A DNA stretch of 64,000 nucleotides from Portulaca oleracea (Eukaryota; Streptophyta; Magnoliopsida; Caryophyllales; Portulacaceae): positions 51,863,213-51,927,212 of the forward strand of contig CM055870.1 of NCBI GenBank assembly GCA_029582165.1. The letters are read 5' to 3'. Numbering within the stretch: position 1 is the first letter of the stretch; each line of letters opens with the position of its first letter. Shown piece by piece: positions 32,001-43,222 of this stretch. Below the pieces are notes generated by a model. The model worked only from the letters and a program-made list of their open reading frames with translations. It was not told the origin of the DNA and made no database searches. Made by a program: the position numbers and the translations under genes.

Positions 32001-33827
32001 AAAACTCATAACTGTATTGCTCCAGGAATCACAGAAACCGAGTTTGCTCAACATACCTTTAAGGAACGACCACTCCACCCTATTAAAAGCCTTCTTCATA
32101 TCAAGCTTTATGGACATGTAGCCATTGCTTCCCCCGTGACAGTGGATGTGGTGAAAAAGTTCATATGCCACCAAGATATTGTCATTGTTGAGATTGTCCT
32201 TAACAAAACCACTTTGAGAATCCGAGACGATATCCAGTAGAATCTCTTTGAGGTGATTTGCTATTGTCTTTGTAGCAATTTTGACCAAAACATTGGCAAG
32301 GCTAATAGGGCGGAAGTCAACCACACGGGTAGGGTTCTTAGATTCTGGAATCAAGGTGATAAGAGTGTGATTGATCCCCTCGGGGAAATCACCACCATTG
32401 AGCAAGTCCAGAACCGTAGCTGTAACATCTTTGTCTATAATTTTCCAAAAGCGCTGGTAGAAGTAGGGATTAAAACCATCGGGTCCAGGAGATTTCTCGG
32501 GGTGCATTTGAAAGACCGTGCTTTTTAATTCCTCTTCTGTATGGTGAGGTCAGCCTTTGATTCATTTCTGCAGTGACTTTTATTGGGACATGTTGCAAAA
32601 CTTCATCAAGACCATGAGTACCTTCTGTTTTAAAGAGCTCACCATAGTAATCTGTAAAAAGATGTTCAATACCTTCAGCAGACTCCACAATCGTTCCATT
32701 TGCGTCCCAGAGCTGGGTAATTGTGTTGGTCTTACGTCACAATGAAGCTTTTCAATGGAACCATTTCGAATTCTTGTCTCCATATAACAGGAAATCATTC
32801 TTCGCTCGCTGCCACCACATAATTTCTTCTTGGTTTTGTAATTTCCGTAGCTTGTCAAGAAAGGGCTTTCGATCATGTGCATTGGTAGCAGTCCCAAGGG
32901 CTCTTTGAACACCCTTAATAGACGTTTGAATATTGCAAAAATTACTTGTTGCCCAGTCTTGCAGGGACTGTCTGCAATGAATGAGTTTTGAGACACAGTA
33001 CCCACATGGCGTTCCGGTACTAGCAGTGTCCCAACTGTTAACAATAATTGATTCACAAGTGTCATCCGTAATCCACATATTCTCAAAGTATAATCTTTTA
33101 CCTCGAGTTTTGGTGGCGGATATTCCAATGTTGAGATTGATGTTAAGAGGAAGATGGTCCGAGAGATCTTCCTCAATGTGATGCACCTCCGCTGTGGGGA
33201 ACATAGCTGTCCAGTCGGCTAAACTCATGAATCTGTCTAGCCGTTCCTCAACCGATTCACTTCCCGACCTCCTATTCCATCACGTAAATGCATACCCCTT
33301 GTATCCCAAATCCATCAGTCCACTGTTAGCAAAAGTATCTTGGAAAGCATCAAGAGTGTGTTGGCTTTTTGGGGGGCCTCCATTCTTCTCGTAGTTGTAG
33401 AAGATCTCATTTATGTCCCCTCCAAGGAGCCAAGGGAGTTGGGAGTGGGTGTGGAGGTCTTCCACCAAGAGACATGTATTCAATTTTTGATGTGCCTGAG
33501 ACCAGCCGTATACCCCTGTTAAACGCCATGGTGAAATTACCAAACAATCATCGATGCGAACATCTATGTGATGCAGCGAGTAGGACATAAGTGTAACATT
33601 TATGTCCTTGAGCCACAAAAGGGCGAGAGCACCCGATCTTCCTTGGCTATCAACGCAGATGCTATGAAAATTTGGCAACTTTTGTTTAATACAGTTCATC
33701 TCTCTAGCACTTCTTTTTGCCCCGAAAGGAAGACAATCGATGGCTTTGATTTGCGGAGAAAACTCAACAAATTTTTTACTGCTCGGGGGTCGCCAAGTCC
33801 CCGTCAGTTCAAGGCTAAGATACTCAT
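29018..33827 (-). pseudogene. LINE ORF2: endonuclease, reverse transcriptase, zf-RVT, RNase H; multiply broken
   Basis: Starts MSILALN-stop-RGLGDPRAV at 33827, an APE-type endonuclease with early TGA and a frame change. The endonuclease continues through GGDINEI and SDHLP motifs (about 33450 and 33165). RT spans 32507-30818 (SPGPDGFNPYF; QSGFVKDN; KLDMKKAFNRVEW; after the Cassandra insert RQGDPLSPFLF and the catalytic FADD). A zf-RVT region lies at 30568-29594 (WKRLWRLKIPPRICAF; CQVCGF). The RNase H domain ends at 29018 (ILRAGNRVAHCLAH); its N-terminal part carries two stops and reads FNAAK where a catalytic Asp is expected. Cassandra (31242-31960) sits inside RT. Confidence 0.88.
31242..31960 (+). 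mobile_element. Full-length Cassandra TRIM (719 bp) inside the LINE; TSD CAGTG
   Basis: LTRs 31242 to ~31530 and 31669-31960, each with a 5S rRNA-like segment (about 31340-31405 and 31767-31832). Perfect CAGTG duplication at 31237-31241 and 31961-31965. The PBS just after LTR1 reads ATGGTATCGTGAGCC, a degraded tRNA-Met site; the PPT AAGTGGGGGTGAT abuts LTR2. The end of LTR1 (GGGGCGCGCGCGG) is scrambled compared with LTR2 (GGGGCGTTACA). Non-coding; must be mobilised by other elements. Confidence 0.93.
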
Positions 33828-34894
33828 TGGGCTGGGTGGGGTTGTGAAACAACCTCCGCCGATCCGCCATCCAAAGTGTTTGAAGAAAAATTGTATTCTA
33901 GGGCAATGACCTTCCCTCCTCCGTTTTCAGTTTGTAGGTGGTTCAAATTTCTCTTGAAAGTATCATTACCAATCGACACTTCATCAATATGCATCTTTTC
34001 AGTATGTTCATGCCTTCCTCTTCCATGTGATGTCCCTTTCTTTCCGTCTATTTCTGGACCTAAGAAAGTCAATCTCAGTTTTGCTTTTGGTTTCGCAATC
34101 TTGCCCTTTAGAGCAAGATATAACTTTTTCTCCTCTTGCATCTCCATCTTCACGTTCGTTCTTCTAGACTTCATTGGAGAAGCTTTTAGCCAGGCTCCGT
34201 ATTGGAGCTCCTCTGGAGGAGAACTTGGATCAATTTCTTCACTTCTCTTAAGGACGTGAACAAGTCTACCGCAACCATAACAGTACTCTGGGAGTTTTAG
34301 GTATTTGAATTGAATCCATATTGATTTCCCTCGCACTTTCATTATGATCCCCCTTCTCAAAGGTTTGTTGATGTCTACGTCGGCTCTGAAGCATATAGCC
34401 TTGTCAGCCCCATGCATATTGTTTTCTTCACAGCCTACAAATCTTCCCACTTTATCACCCAGAATCTTGGCAAACGCTTCCGTTTGTCGAACCGTAGGAA
34501 CTTCATATGCTTTTACCGAGAAACGTGTTGTCCCAAAGACTATGTCTGCATATTGCTCCGTTCCATTCCATTCTTTTAGAAGCAGCAACTTATCATCGAA
34601 CGCTCATGGCCCTTCATTTAGTACATATTGCTTATCTATTTCAGAGAAAAATTGGAAGAGGAAGAGATTTTCCCCTAGTTCTCTTGAAACAACTCCACAC
34701 GTTGGCCTCCATATATTTTTGAGAATGTTCCTCAATACTCTTGGGTTGAAACTACTTTGAGTTAGGAGATGCCCAACCAAACTCAAAGCTATTTCTACTT
34801 TTTTTTCTGCCGGAACCTCTTCTTCATTCTCCAACACTTCTTCATCTTCCGTTAATCGCAACTTTGCCATATCCATCTCCATATCCTTCTCCAT
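33824..34894 (-). pseudogene. LINE ORF1 (DUF4283 + zinc knuckle), one in-frame stop
   Basis: RNA-binding ORF1 protein of plant L1 elements. Starts MEKDMEMDMAKLRL at 34894, 14 bp from the LTR-element insertion. The DUF4283-like N-terminal region (SLVGHLLTQSSFNPRVL, NLFLFQFFSEID) is followed by TGA at 34604-34606 where the family usually has Trp (...NEGP-stop-AFDD), then continues in frame (KVRGKSIWIQFKYLKLPEYC). The zinc knuckle CYGCGRLVHVLKRS has Ser in place of the last Cys. The stop at 33824 overlaps the ORF2 start (ATGA). Confidence 0.85.
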
Positions 34895-34908
34895 ATTAGA
34901 AAACTTGG

Positions 34909-35902
34909 TGGAGTGTATCGGGATGGGGCCCAAACCTCGAAATTCATGATCGCTAAACCATCCCGTACCCCCTCCACGAAACACAATGAAAATAGCTCCG
35001 AGGACGTGTGTGGAGTCCATTTGAAGGTGGACCCGGGACCTTGGAGGCGTATTCGGGTCATCACCAGGTCTGGTATCCACTTCAAATGGGACCCCGGACC
35101 ATAGGAGTGGAGCTACTGGTCCTCATCGAGACCTACTTCGGGCCTTTAAAATGGTTCGAAGTCCTTCGACAAGAATAAACGCAAACGGGTCAACGTGGGT
35201 GGTCGGAATGGACACGCCTTCACTCTTTGGGTCATAGCTCCTTCAATTTAAGTCCGATGGGTCTCAAATTTTGGGAGCTTAAAGTACACACCAACAGCTT
35301 TCAATCGATATCTTACATGCCTAAAATGGACTCTGGATGAAGAAGTTATGGGCGTTTGAAGTCGACAGGGAAAAGCTGCCCAGAAGCAAGGCTCGCCCGA
35401 GCCAAGCAATGGCTCGCCCGAGCCATCCGTCTGGTCAAGATGGTGGCGCCCGCGACCTTTTCCCTTCCACCAATTTTCACTGTCGTCCAGTAGCATGGCG
35501 CGCCCGAGTCAGCTGTTGGCTCACCCGAGCCGGTCTCTTTTTCTGCCGATTTTGCCTGCCAAAACGACTGTGTTTTACGATTTTGCCATTTTGTATAAAA
35601 AATCGTGGCCCTCATTTTTCGGGGAGATTTGAATCACTTTGAATGCCATGCTTGAGAGCTCTCTCTAGCCTCTCCTCCAAAAATCTTGTTTACTTTATCC
35701 AATCTTTATTTGGTGGTGTTCAAGTCATTTCTTTAGTGATTAATAGTGGTTTAGCCTTAATCATGGTGGAATGTTAGGCCAAGGTTGTGGACTCTCCTAG
35801 CCAAGGTCATATGCAACCCCTGCCGAACCCAAGCTCGGTTTTCCTTTGATTTTCTCTTGAAAACTCAAGCTCCATTCATCCCACCACGACGGTAACGCTC
35901 CA
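34909..35902 (+). repeat. 5' LTR of gag-only element
   Basis: Contains a TATA box (TGTATAAAAAATC near 35592) and two copies of the near-palindrome GGCTCGCCCGAGCC (about 35390-35425) plus a third, diverged one. ORFs on either strand here repeat in the 3' LTR and are not genes. Confidence 0.88.
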
Positions 35903-36249
35903 TCTATCAGAGCTTTGGTTTTTCAATTGCTTGAGTTGTTCTTCATTGTTCTTGCTAGTGTAGTGTTCTAGTGTTGGGTTTTGTGAGTTGTTTGCTATTA
36001 TTGGTGTTCCCCAACCCCATTGATATCCAAGAGTGTTGGAATATATTGTATTGTGTTTGTATTTGTTGGATTTGTAGTCATTTGGTGCATTGAAAAGAAG
36101 TTGCAAAATTGTGCCTGCAAGGTGTTCGATGAAATGTCTGAGTGAAAAAAACGCAAAGAACCCTTAGCCAAACACAAGCCAACTACAAGAAACCCCCAAA
36201 CTCCACAAAATACCCCAAACACAAGCCGTCTCACACCTTTTTTCCCGGT

Positions 36250-37921
36250 ATGGCCGACGAAGCTCGCTCCGAACGAGAGGGATCAAGCCACCGGGATAGC
36301 CCTCAACTTCGGGCTATCGAGAACCAACTTGCCACCCATGACGAACGGTTCTCCACCATTGATCGTACCCTTAATGCTATTGTGATGCGGTTGGACAACC
36401 TCGCCCCAGAGCGTCAAGTTTCATCCCGGAATGAGCGTCGGAGACGTGCCCAAAGCCCTATCCGTCCTCCTCCTTCCTACGAGTCGAGTGACGATGATAG
36501 AGGCTCATTTCGACACCATCGTCGATGGGAAGCAGGTTGAGAAGCCTCCACGGAATGAATTCTATGATATCGAAGCCAAACTTCTTGAATTCAATGGCTT
36601 CACCGGCCCGGAAGACTATCTTGAATGGGTTCAAATCCTGGAGAGGAATTTTGAAACTAAGGGGTATGGCGATGAGCATGCCTTCAAGATTGCTCGATTG
36701 AAACTCACCGGGATTGCATCCATTTGGTTTGAGAATGTCAAGGTACAACGAGCTAAAGAGGGTCGAGCAAAGGTCATTTCATGGGCACGGCTTAAGAGAT
36801 TGATGAATCGACGATTCTTACCTAACACTTACAAGCGAGAGTTCCACTATGAGTCCATTTCATCACTTGATGGGCATGGAGTAGTTAAGCAAGCAAAAGT
36901 CGATCACATGCCCAAGGAGGGAGCCTCCATTCATCCTTGTAAGGCTTCCGAAACCATTGTTGAAGCTCCATGTCAAGAGGTGGATGAGAACATCGATCTT
37001 GCCCTTCCTCTTATCCTTGTTGATGAAGCCCAAGAAGAAGCTCCTTTGGTTATACCATTGCCACCAACTAAGGAATCAAACATCAATGGAGATGACTCAC
37101 CAACCCTTCCTCTCATTAGCACTTGGACTCTTCTCCATGAGAAGAATAAGGTAACCGAAGGCTCTCCTTTGAAATTTATTGAATCATGCTTGAAAGATGG
37201 GCATTATGATGTAGAGTCTTTGGGTGAGTCATGCATGATCTTTGGGAGATATTGGTTGTTTGATGATGTTTATTGGCGTGATAAGTTGTATGATGATTAT
37301 GTGGTGTCGAAGTTTGTTGATTCTCTATGCTTGAAGTGGATCGCTAAGAATCTTGATATTCCTTTGGTGTCTAGTGACGAGTTTGGGTTTAATGGAGCCA
37401 TGATTCTAGTTCCACCAATGTTTATGGGCTCGTTATTTGTTTCATTTCTCAATGGATATTGTTTGAATGTTGGTCGTGGCGACATGAACTCTTTGAATGA
37501 GTCATACATGTTATTTGGTCGTCATTGGTTATTCGAGAATATGTTTTTGATTGGGTGTTATTGGAAGTTTGGTAAGCGATGTTTGTGGGAATGCATGTTG
37601 AATGAAGATCATTTGCTTGACCGTGATTACTTGAATCCCTTAGCCCTACATCAAGTCAAACCTTGGGTGGGAAGTGAGTTGAGGAACCTTCTCTTTTCGA
37701 GCGAAACACGGGTTGAGCGTGCTCTTGGTGAGGACAAGCGATCTCTTGCTTTCTCTTTACCTTGCAGCGAGCCAGGTGAGGATGTGTGTTCTCGGGCACC
37801 TCAAAATACTCATGTTCCTTCCCTTAATCCCCTATCCCCACACAATAAGCCTCCAACCACGTCCTTTTATTTGGATGATGGATACACGTGGGTTTCAATG
37901 CTTGTTGGGTGCCTCGTGTGA
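36250..37921 (+). pseudogene. Gag-like ORF of the gag-only element, one frame change; unusual C-terminal region
   Basis: Starts MADEARSEREGSSHRD at 36250 (about 97 codons, coiled-coil-like IENQLATHDERFSTIDRTL), then changes frame near 36510-36540 and is open to 37921. Residues after the switch form a retrotransposon gag domain (FNGFTGPEDYLEWVQILE, IWFENVKVQRAKEG, RRFLPNTYKREFHYES). The following ~360 residues have no zinc knuckle or protease and match no family I know. They include an internal repeat: SLGESCMIFGRYWLFDDVYW and SLNESYMLFGRHWLFENMF, ~90 residues apart. The uninterrupted length suggests it was translated until recently. Confidence 0.75.
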
Positions 37922-38030
37922 ATGATCATTGTGATCTGGAAGTTCAGGGTTCAATGGAGCCAAATTATGGAGTGAGCCTTTATTTTAACTCCCAAGAGTT
38001 GAGGGCAACTCTTTTTCAATAAGGGGAGTA

Positions 38031-39042
38031 TGGAGCGTACCGGGATGGGGCCCGAACCTTGAAACTCATGATCGCTAAACCGTCCGGCGAGCCCTCCACG
38101 AAACATAATGAAAATAGCTCCGAGGACGGGTGTTGAGTCCATTTCAAGGTGGACCCGGGACCTTGGAGGCGTATTCGGGTCATCACCGGGTGTGGTATCA
38201 ACTTCAAATGGGACCCGGACCATAGGAGTAGAGCTACGGGTTCTCATCGGGACATACTTCGGGCCTTTAAAAGGGTTCGAAGTCCTTCGACAAGAATAAG
38301 CGCAAACGGGTCAACGTGGGTTGTCGGAATGGACACGCCTTCACTCTTTGCGTCATAACTCCTTCAATTTAACTTCGATGGGTCTCAAATTTTGGGAGCT
38401 CAAAGTACACACCAAGAGCTTTCCATCGATATCTTACAGGCCTAAAACGGAGTATGGATGAAGACGTTATGGGCATTTGAAGTCGGCAGGGAAAAGTTGC
38501 CCAGAAGCAAGGCTCGCCCGAGCCAAGCAAGGCTCGCCCGAGCCAAGCATGGCTTGCCCGAGCCATCCGTCTGGTCAAGATGGTCGCGCCCGCGACCTTT
38601 TCCCCTGCACCAATTTTATTGTCCGCCCGCAGTACATGGCGCGCCCGAAGTCACCGCTCGCCGCCCGAGCGCACCTTTTTTCTGCCGATTTTGCCTGCCA
38701 AAACGACTATGTTTTGGGCTTTGGCCATTTTATACAAAAACTCGTGGCCCTCATTTTTTGGGGAGATTTGAATGACATTGAATGCCATGCTTGAGAGCTC
38801 TCTCTAACCTCTCCTCCAAAAAACTTGTTTACTTTATCCAATCTTTATTTGGTGGTGTTCAAGTCATTTCTTTAGTGATTAATAGTGGTTTAGCCTAATT
38901 AATCATGGTGGAATGTTAGGCCAAGGTTGTGGACTCTCCTAGCAGGTCATATGCAAGCCCTACCGAACCCAAGCTCGGTTTTCCTTTGATTTTCTCTCGA
39001 AAACTCAAGCTCCATTCATCCCACCACGACGGTAACGCTCCA
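38031..39042 (+). repeat. 3' LTR of gag-only element
   Basis: As the 5' LTR, but with three tandem copies of the GGCTCGCCCGAGCC near-palindrome (about 38510-38560) instead of two. Confidence 0.88.
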
Positions 39043-39290
39043 CTAGGATTGTACGTAAACAACACAATCGCCAAAAGACGATATCTTCAAAGGTTATTCC
39101 CAGGGAAAACCTACTGCAAGACTTAGGCAGATCAAGATCTGTCACTAGTCTAACTCTGAGACCGATAGACGGCCAACCCGCTTCACCGGAGGGAAGCAAA
39201 AGGCTCACACGCCGTCGGTTAACCTCTAGGGTTTCCGTGGGGGAGCACGCTTGGATAGATCCAACCTACGAATTTATTGTTTAAACGTCT

Positions 39291-40045
39291 ATTTAATTTA
39301 ATTTAATAGAAGGCCAAAGTTTTAATGTGAACAACTTAGGTCATTCTACTAATATATTTCCGAATATAAAGATTATGTGTGGTTGTCGAGTGTGTGGTTT
39401 GTGTTGTAATCCCTTTGATTTGAACATTTCTTCTAAGTTCTGATTTTTTTTAATCATTTCTCTTTCTCCATTCTGTTACTGATGCCCTCAAGAGTTCTTG
39501 TTAGAAGTATATGATTATTGTATACACTATTGTAATTTGTAAACTATATGAAAACAACTTCATTATGTAATCAGAAATTTCTTTACGAGAAGAATATCAA
39601 AAAAAATTGGGAAAGCTTGGCATCCATGACAACTCCCGGAGGCTAGAAAGTGGTAGTGCAAGTTGGTTGGAAGATACAAGCCCAAAGACAAGGTTGTTTT
39701 TTACCTTGGTAACACCATTGAGATATTTTATCGAATTTCATCCCCAGTAAAGGGCAATTTATCCACTCCAGCTGGTTGCACACCCTCTCCCTATACGCTT
39801 TATTTCAGGATCATCTGCAGTCACAATAGACCATCATCTCTCAAATGTAGAGCTGATTGACCTAGAGGATCCAATTTATGCAAGTACAATAGCAATAGTG
39901 GCCTAATAGTTTTCTATTTGATTATCTCAACTTTCCCCTAACCCTCTCCACATCCTTAGTTATGTTTTGAAAACTTATAGATAATGAAAACTTTGTAATT
40001 AGTACCTAAAAAGTTATTTATGTTCTGTATAAACTAACTCGCTTC

Positions 40046-40048
<3 letters not shown>
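39291..40048. other. Unassigned, with coding-like scraps
   Basis: Mostly AT-rich. Around 39605-39895 the sequence is less AT-rich and has splice-like TTTATTTCAG near 39808, followed by an open stretch (SSAVTIDHHLSNVELIDLE, about 39812-39870) ending in TAA by 39905. Upstream GKLGIHDNSRRLESGSASWL is open in one frame. It could be remains of a CACTA accessory gene, given the CACTA end at 40423, or of a host gene. Neither is proven. Confidence 0.3.

Positions 40049-40121
<73 letters not shown>
40049..40121. repeat. (AT)n microsatellite, ~72 bp
   Basis: Uninterrupted AT dinucleotides. Confidence 0.97.
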
Positions 40122-40122
<1 letters not shown>

Positions 40123-40194
40123 CAACGATCAATATATATGTTATTATTAATATTTTGCTAAACGACAATGACCCCCGCAACATTTTTTAAAAAG

Positions 40195-40423
40195 AAACTA
40201 AAATAAACCAACGACCGATAAGTTACCAATCGATGAATAGGTCGTTAATTCAGCGACCAATACCTATCGACTGGTGTAGGTGGCGCCGGGTAACCAATAA
40301 GTAGCGAGCGATAGCTGTCGGTCGCCCGCTCTACATAGCAACCGATAGAGCCTTCGAATGACCGATAATATCTGTAGTTGTAGGCCTTTTATCTTGTAGT
40401 TGTAGGCCTTTTATCTTGTAGTG
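40195..40423. mobile_element. Decayed CACTA end
   Basis: Degenerate GCGACCGATA-type motifs in both orientations (CGACCGATAAG, GCGACCAATA, GGTCGCCCGC, AACCGATAG) lead to CTTGTAGTG at 40423, the same terminal pattern and orientation as the element ending at 5881. TGTAGGCCTTTTATCTTGTAGT is tandemly duplicated at 40380-40421. The other end is not identified. Confidence 0.65.
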
Positions 40424-40761
40424 ACCATTCTCTATCTATCTACCCAGTCGTTCATCTGATCCACCTTCAACTTGAATGTCATTTTCTCATAAAGATTCCC
40501 AATCCCTAAACCCATCATATCATCTTCTCTATCACCTTTCTCTTCTCCACATACACTTATGAACCCTTCTAACCATCATTAGATTGAAACCTTTTGTTAA
40601 CTTGTTTGACCTTTATAAAATTCCTACGACTAACGAATCAGCATAACCCTATCCCAAAACTCTTTGATTTACATATACAAAAGAAATGGTAGGTGTCTTG
40701 ATTCAAGATGGTTATTAACGATTTTGAATTTCACTTAAATCAGTCTGAAAGGTATGGTTAT
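40424..40761. other. Duplicated upstream flank, block B
   Basis: Matches the 6775-6920 area (TATCCCAAAACTCTTTSATTTACA and neighbours). No gene. The sequence continues at 43223 after the solo LTR. Confidence 0.6.
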
Positions 40762-41070
40762 TGTAACAACCCGCTCCCTAACAGGGGTTGTTAGGGCCAA
40801 TTTTAACCTAATTAAGGTTGAGAAAGGTAAAAGGAAGTACTAGAAATTCATTTTAAAGAGGATGAAATTCAGCAAAGTTTCATCTGTCATATGGACGTTT
40901 CCTGGGCTTAAAATCTTACATCCCTGTAATAAACAAAATAAACCAAAAACAAACTCAACGGCAACACACCGAAGTATATCACGAGCCACACGCTCGGAGT
41001 ACAAACAAAATGCATCAACAATCCTAAGCATTCCAAATGTATTTAGAATAGAATTCAAAATGATCACTTG

Positions 41071-41134
<64 letters not shown>

Positions 41135-43222
41135 AACTAGAAATACTCGATCTCTAAACAAGCAGCCAACTCTTCATCTTCATATTGACATGTAAGGGGG
41201 AGAGAGGGGGGGTATGAGCAAACCATGGCTAAGTGGGTAACTTGTACCCTGGAACAACCATTAAGATTCAAGCCACCTAATACAGGAGTCAGCTTAATTC
41301 TGTTTTCACCCAAGTACAATCAGAATATAAATGCATCTCTTGGTCACTTCATAACTCATCAAGTAGGAAACTAGGTATAAGGTTTCCATTCAAGCATTTA
41401 CATGTCTCCTGTGAGGTAATTAAATAATCTCATATCTTCCAAATCGACTACAAGGGAATGGAATAACCTTTTTAGTTATGAAAACAGTCAGGAAGCCAGC
41501 AGAGAAGCATTTCAAGTATTCTAATGCTCTAGTAACCAACCCATTACGCATCATCTTCCTAACACAGTGATCCAATCTCCCAAAAGTAACTCATACATTC
41601 CATTTAGCCTCCAAAGTAAATATTCCAGACAGGATTCACATGTCATGCATCAGTCTAATTAAAGGACACACTTAAATAGCTCGAATATCACATGTATAAT
41701 CATTAATAACAAAGTAAGTTCTTTATTTAAATCACTAAACCTTTTTGAAACTTAGTTTGAACATACATATTCAAGCACAATTCATAAACTTAGTAATTCT
41801 CAAGCAACATATAAATCATACTTCAAAACCTTTCAAAATCATTCTAAATACGAATATAACATCTTCAATATTTGAAGAGTAACTTACACACGTTGAAACA
41901 AGTATTAAAAGTTATTCAAATTGTATTTTCCATCTATCCATAACCATAATATATAACGGTTTCCAATGAACCAACGGTTTCATATAATCCTTCCTTCTTT
42001 CCATTGTAAAATACCAATACCGTGGCGTAGGGTACTTTCAACACTTTCCAATCGGGGTCGGTTCCCCCTTAAGTCAATTAGTTTCTCGGGAAATTCCTAA
42101 CGTCATTGAACTTTATATACCTAGTCGATATGGTTCCCCAAAATACAATCTATCAAGCCCGAGTCACCTATACAAAGAGCTCTCCTCCCCTCCCGTATCT
42201 CTGCTAATCTACTTCTTGCTTTCTGATATTAGTTCGAACTCTACGAGCCCCAAATAAGGATGAATATGAATAACTCAGACCATAACCACTACATCTATGT
42301 GCGCCCCTTTTCCCGTTCTCGTTCACGGCTCCAGGATGGCCACGATTGAGAGAGGTGGTGTCCTCACCTTCTCCCCTCACTTTATTGTTCTATATTGCTC
42401 CTTCTCTCACTGATTGTGGCCTAATTCAATTATGGAAGTAAGGTGAAGATAAGGTAATGAATTGAAGAACCATACTCAAGACCCCCACCTCCTTATTGTT
42501 CCTATTTCTTGCACGTCGGAAGTCGGCGACGACAACCAAGTGACGCCACCACTGTCGTTGTCGCCTCTGCTCTCCCACCCACCGCCATCTCCCTCTCTCT
42601 CTTGCGCGGACGACCACAGATGTCGAGCCATCACCACTGCACCCTCTATCGTCAGCAATTGGACGACGGTTTTGCCACTACTCAACCGCACCCTTCTCTT
42701 CTCCTCTGTGTCTTACGCACGGTGGGGCGAACGTCCACCGACAACAGGCAGTGCCGCCATCACCACCGCGGCCCTCTCTCTCTCTCTCTGCATCGGGGTC
42801 CTAGAACCAAATTCAGACCCTCTGTTCTGTTTTTTCCTCTTGTGCGAGTTGCACCTCCAAAACAAATCGGGTTTTTATCCCCTTTTCCCCTTTTTATTCT
42901 ATACTAATCAATATCTAAATCTTGTACTTTGCCCTTTTTCTTTTTTCTCTTTTTTTTTCCTTAACACATAATTCTAATCCCAAATTATTCTTTCCTCTCA
43001 TTTCCTTCCTTTCTAAATCTATAACCTACTTACCAAAGAATATAACAAGTCAACTAATTAATATGTCGACTCTAACAGTAAATTTCTAATTTTAATAAAT
43101 ACATAAATATAAATAGAATCACATAATACTTAAAATTAATTAATAATCCTATAAATAAATACCTAATTTAAGTTAGACCATTAATCGAGGTAATTACTCT
43201 AATAAAACCCCTGGATATTACA
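40762..43222 (-). mobile_element. Tekay-like solo LTR, 2461 bp (TSD GTTAT)
   Basis: TGTAACAACCCGC at 40762 to GGATATTACA at 43222, with a perfect GTTAT duplication (40757-40761, 43223-43227). On minus it reads TATA-like GGGGATAAAAACCCG (about 42885), then a GC- and GA-rich leader tract (42860-42480), then AT-rich sequence ending GAGCGGGTTGTTACA. This is the same layout as the 3.5-kb LTR above, but a different family. The ORFs at 42426-42971 fall in the leader tract and are not genes. Confidence 0.85.
41072..41131. repeat. (AT)n microsatellite, ~59 bp
   Basis: Uninterrupted AT repeat inside the solo LTR. Confidence 0.97.

Larger units (their letters stand above)
34909..39042 (+). mobile_element. 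Gag-only (TR-GAG-like) non-autonomous LTR retrotransposon, 4134 bp
   Basis: LTRs 34909-35902 (994 bp) and 38031-39042 (1012 bp) share TGGAGYGTAYCGGGATGGGG starts and GGTAACGCTCCA ends. Flanks CTTGG (34904-34908) and CTAGG (39043-39047) are a 4/5 target duplication. A degraded PBS (ATCAGAGCTTTGG, 35906 on) and a PPT (AATAAGGGGAGTA) are present. The 2.1-kb interior encodes a Gag-like protein but no protease, RT, RNase H or integrase. It split the LINE just upstream of its ORF1. Confidence 0.9.
28957..39290 (-). mobile_element. L1-type LINE with RNase H, split by Cassandra and a gag-only LTR element
   Basis: The 3' tail on minus is (AAAT)n (28957-28993 on plus is TTTA repeats). Upstream come RNase H, zf-RVT, RT, endonuclease and ORF1 (to 34894). 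The 5' UTR resumes past the LTR element at 39043 to about 39290 (GTGTTGTTTACGTACAATC on minus). Excluding inserts (719 and 4134 bp) the LINE is about 5.5 kb, a usual size for plant L1 elements. Numerous stops and frame changes: inactive. The exact 5' end and target duplication are not resolved. Confidence 0.88.

Noticed and set aside
33876..34259. 127-aa plus-strand ORF
   Set aside because: Antisense shadow of LINE ORF1.
35337..35642. ORF pairs of about 100 codons
   Set aside because: LTR sequence of the gag-only element; repeated with other frames in the 3' LTR at 38458-38794.
42426..42971. Overlapping ORFs on both strands (up to 169 codons)
   Set aside because: They fall in the GC- and CT-rich leader part of a TSD-bounded solo LTR and are low-complexity.
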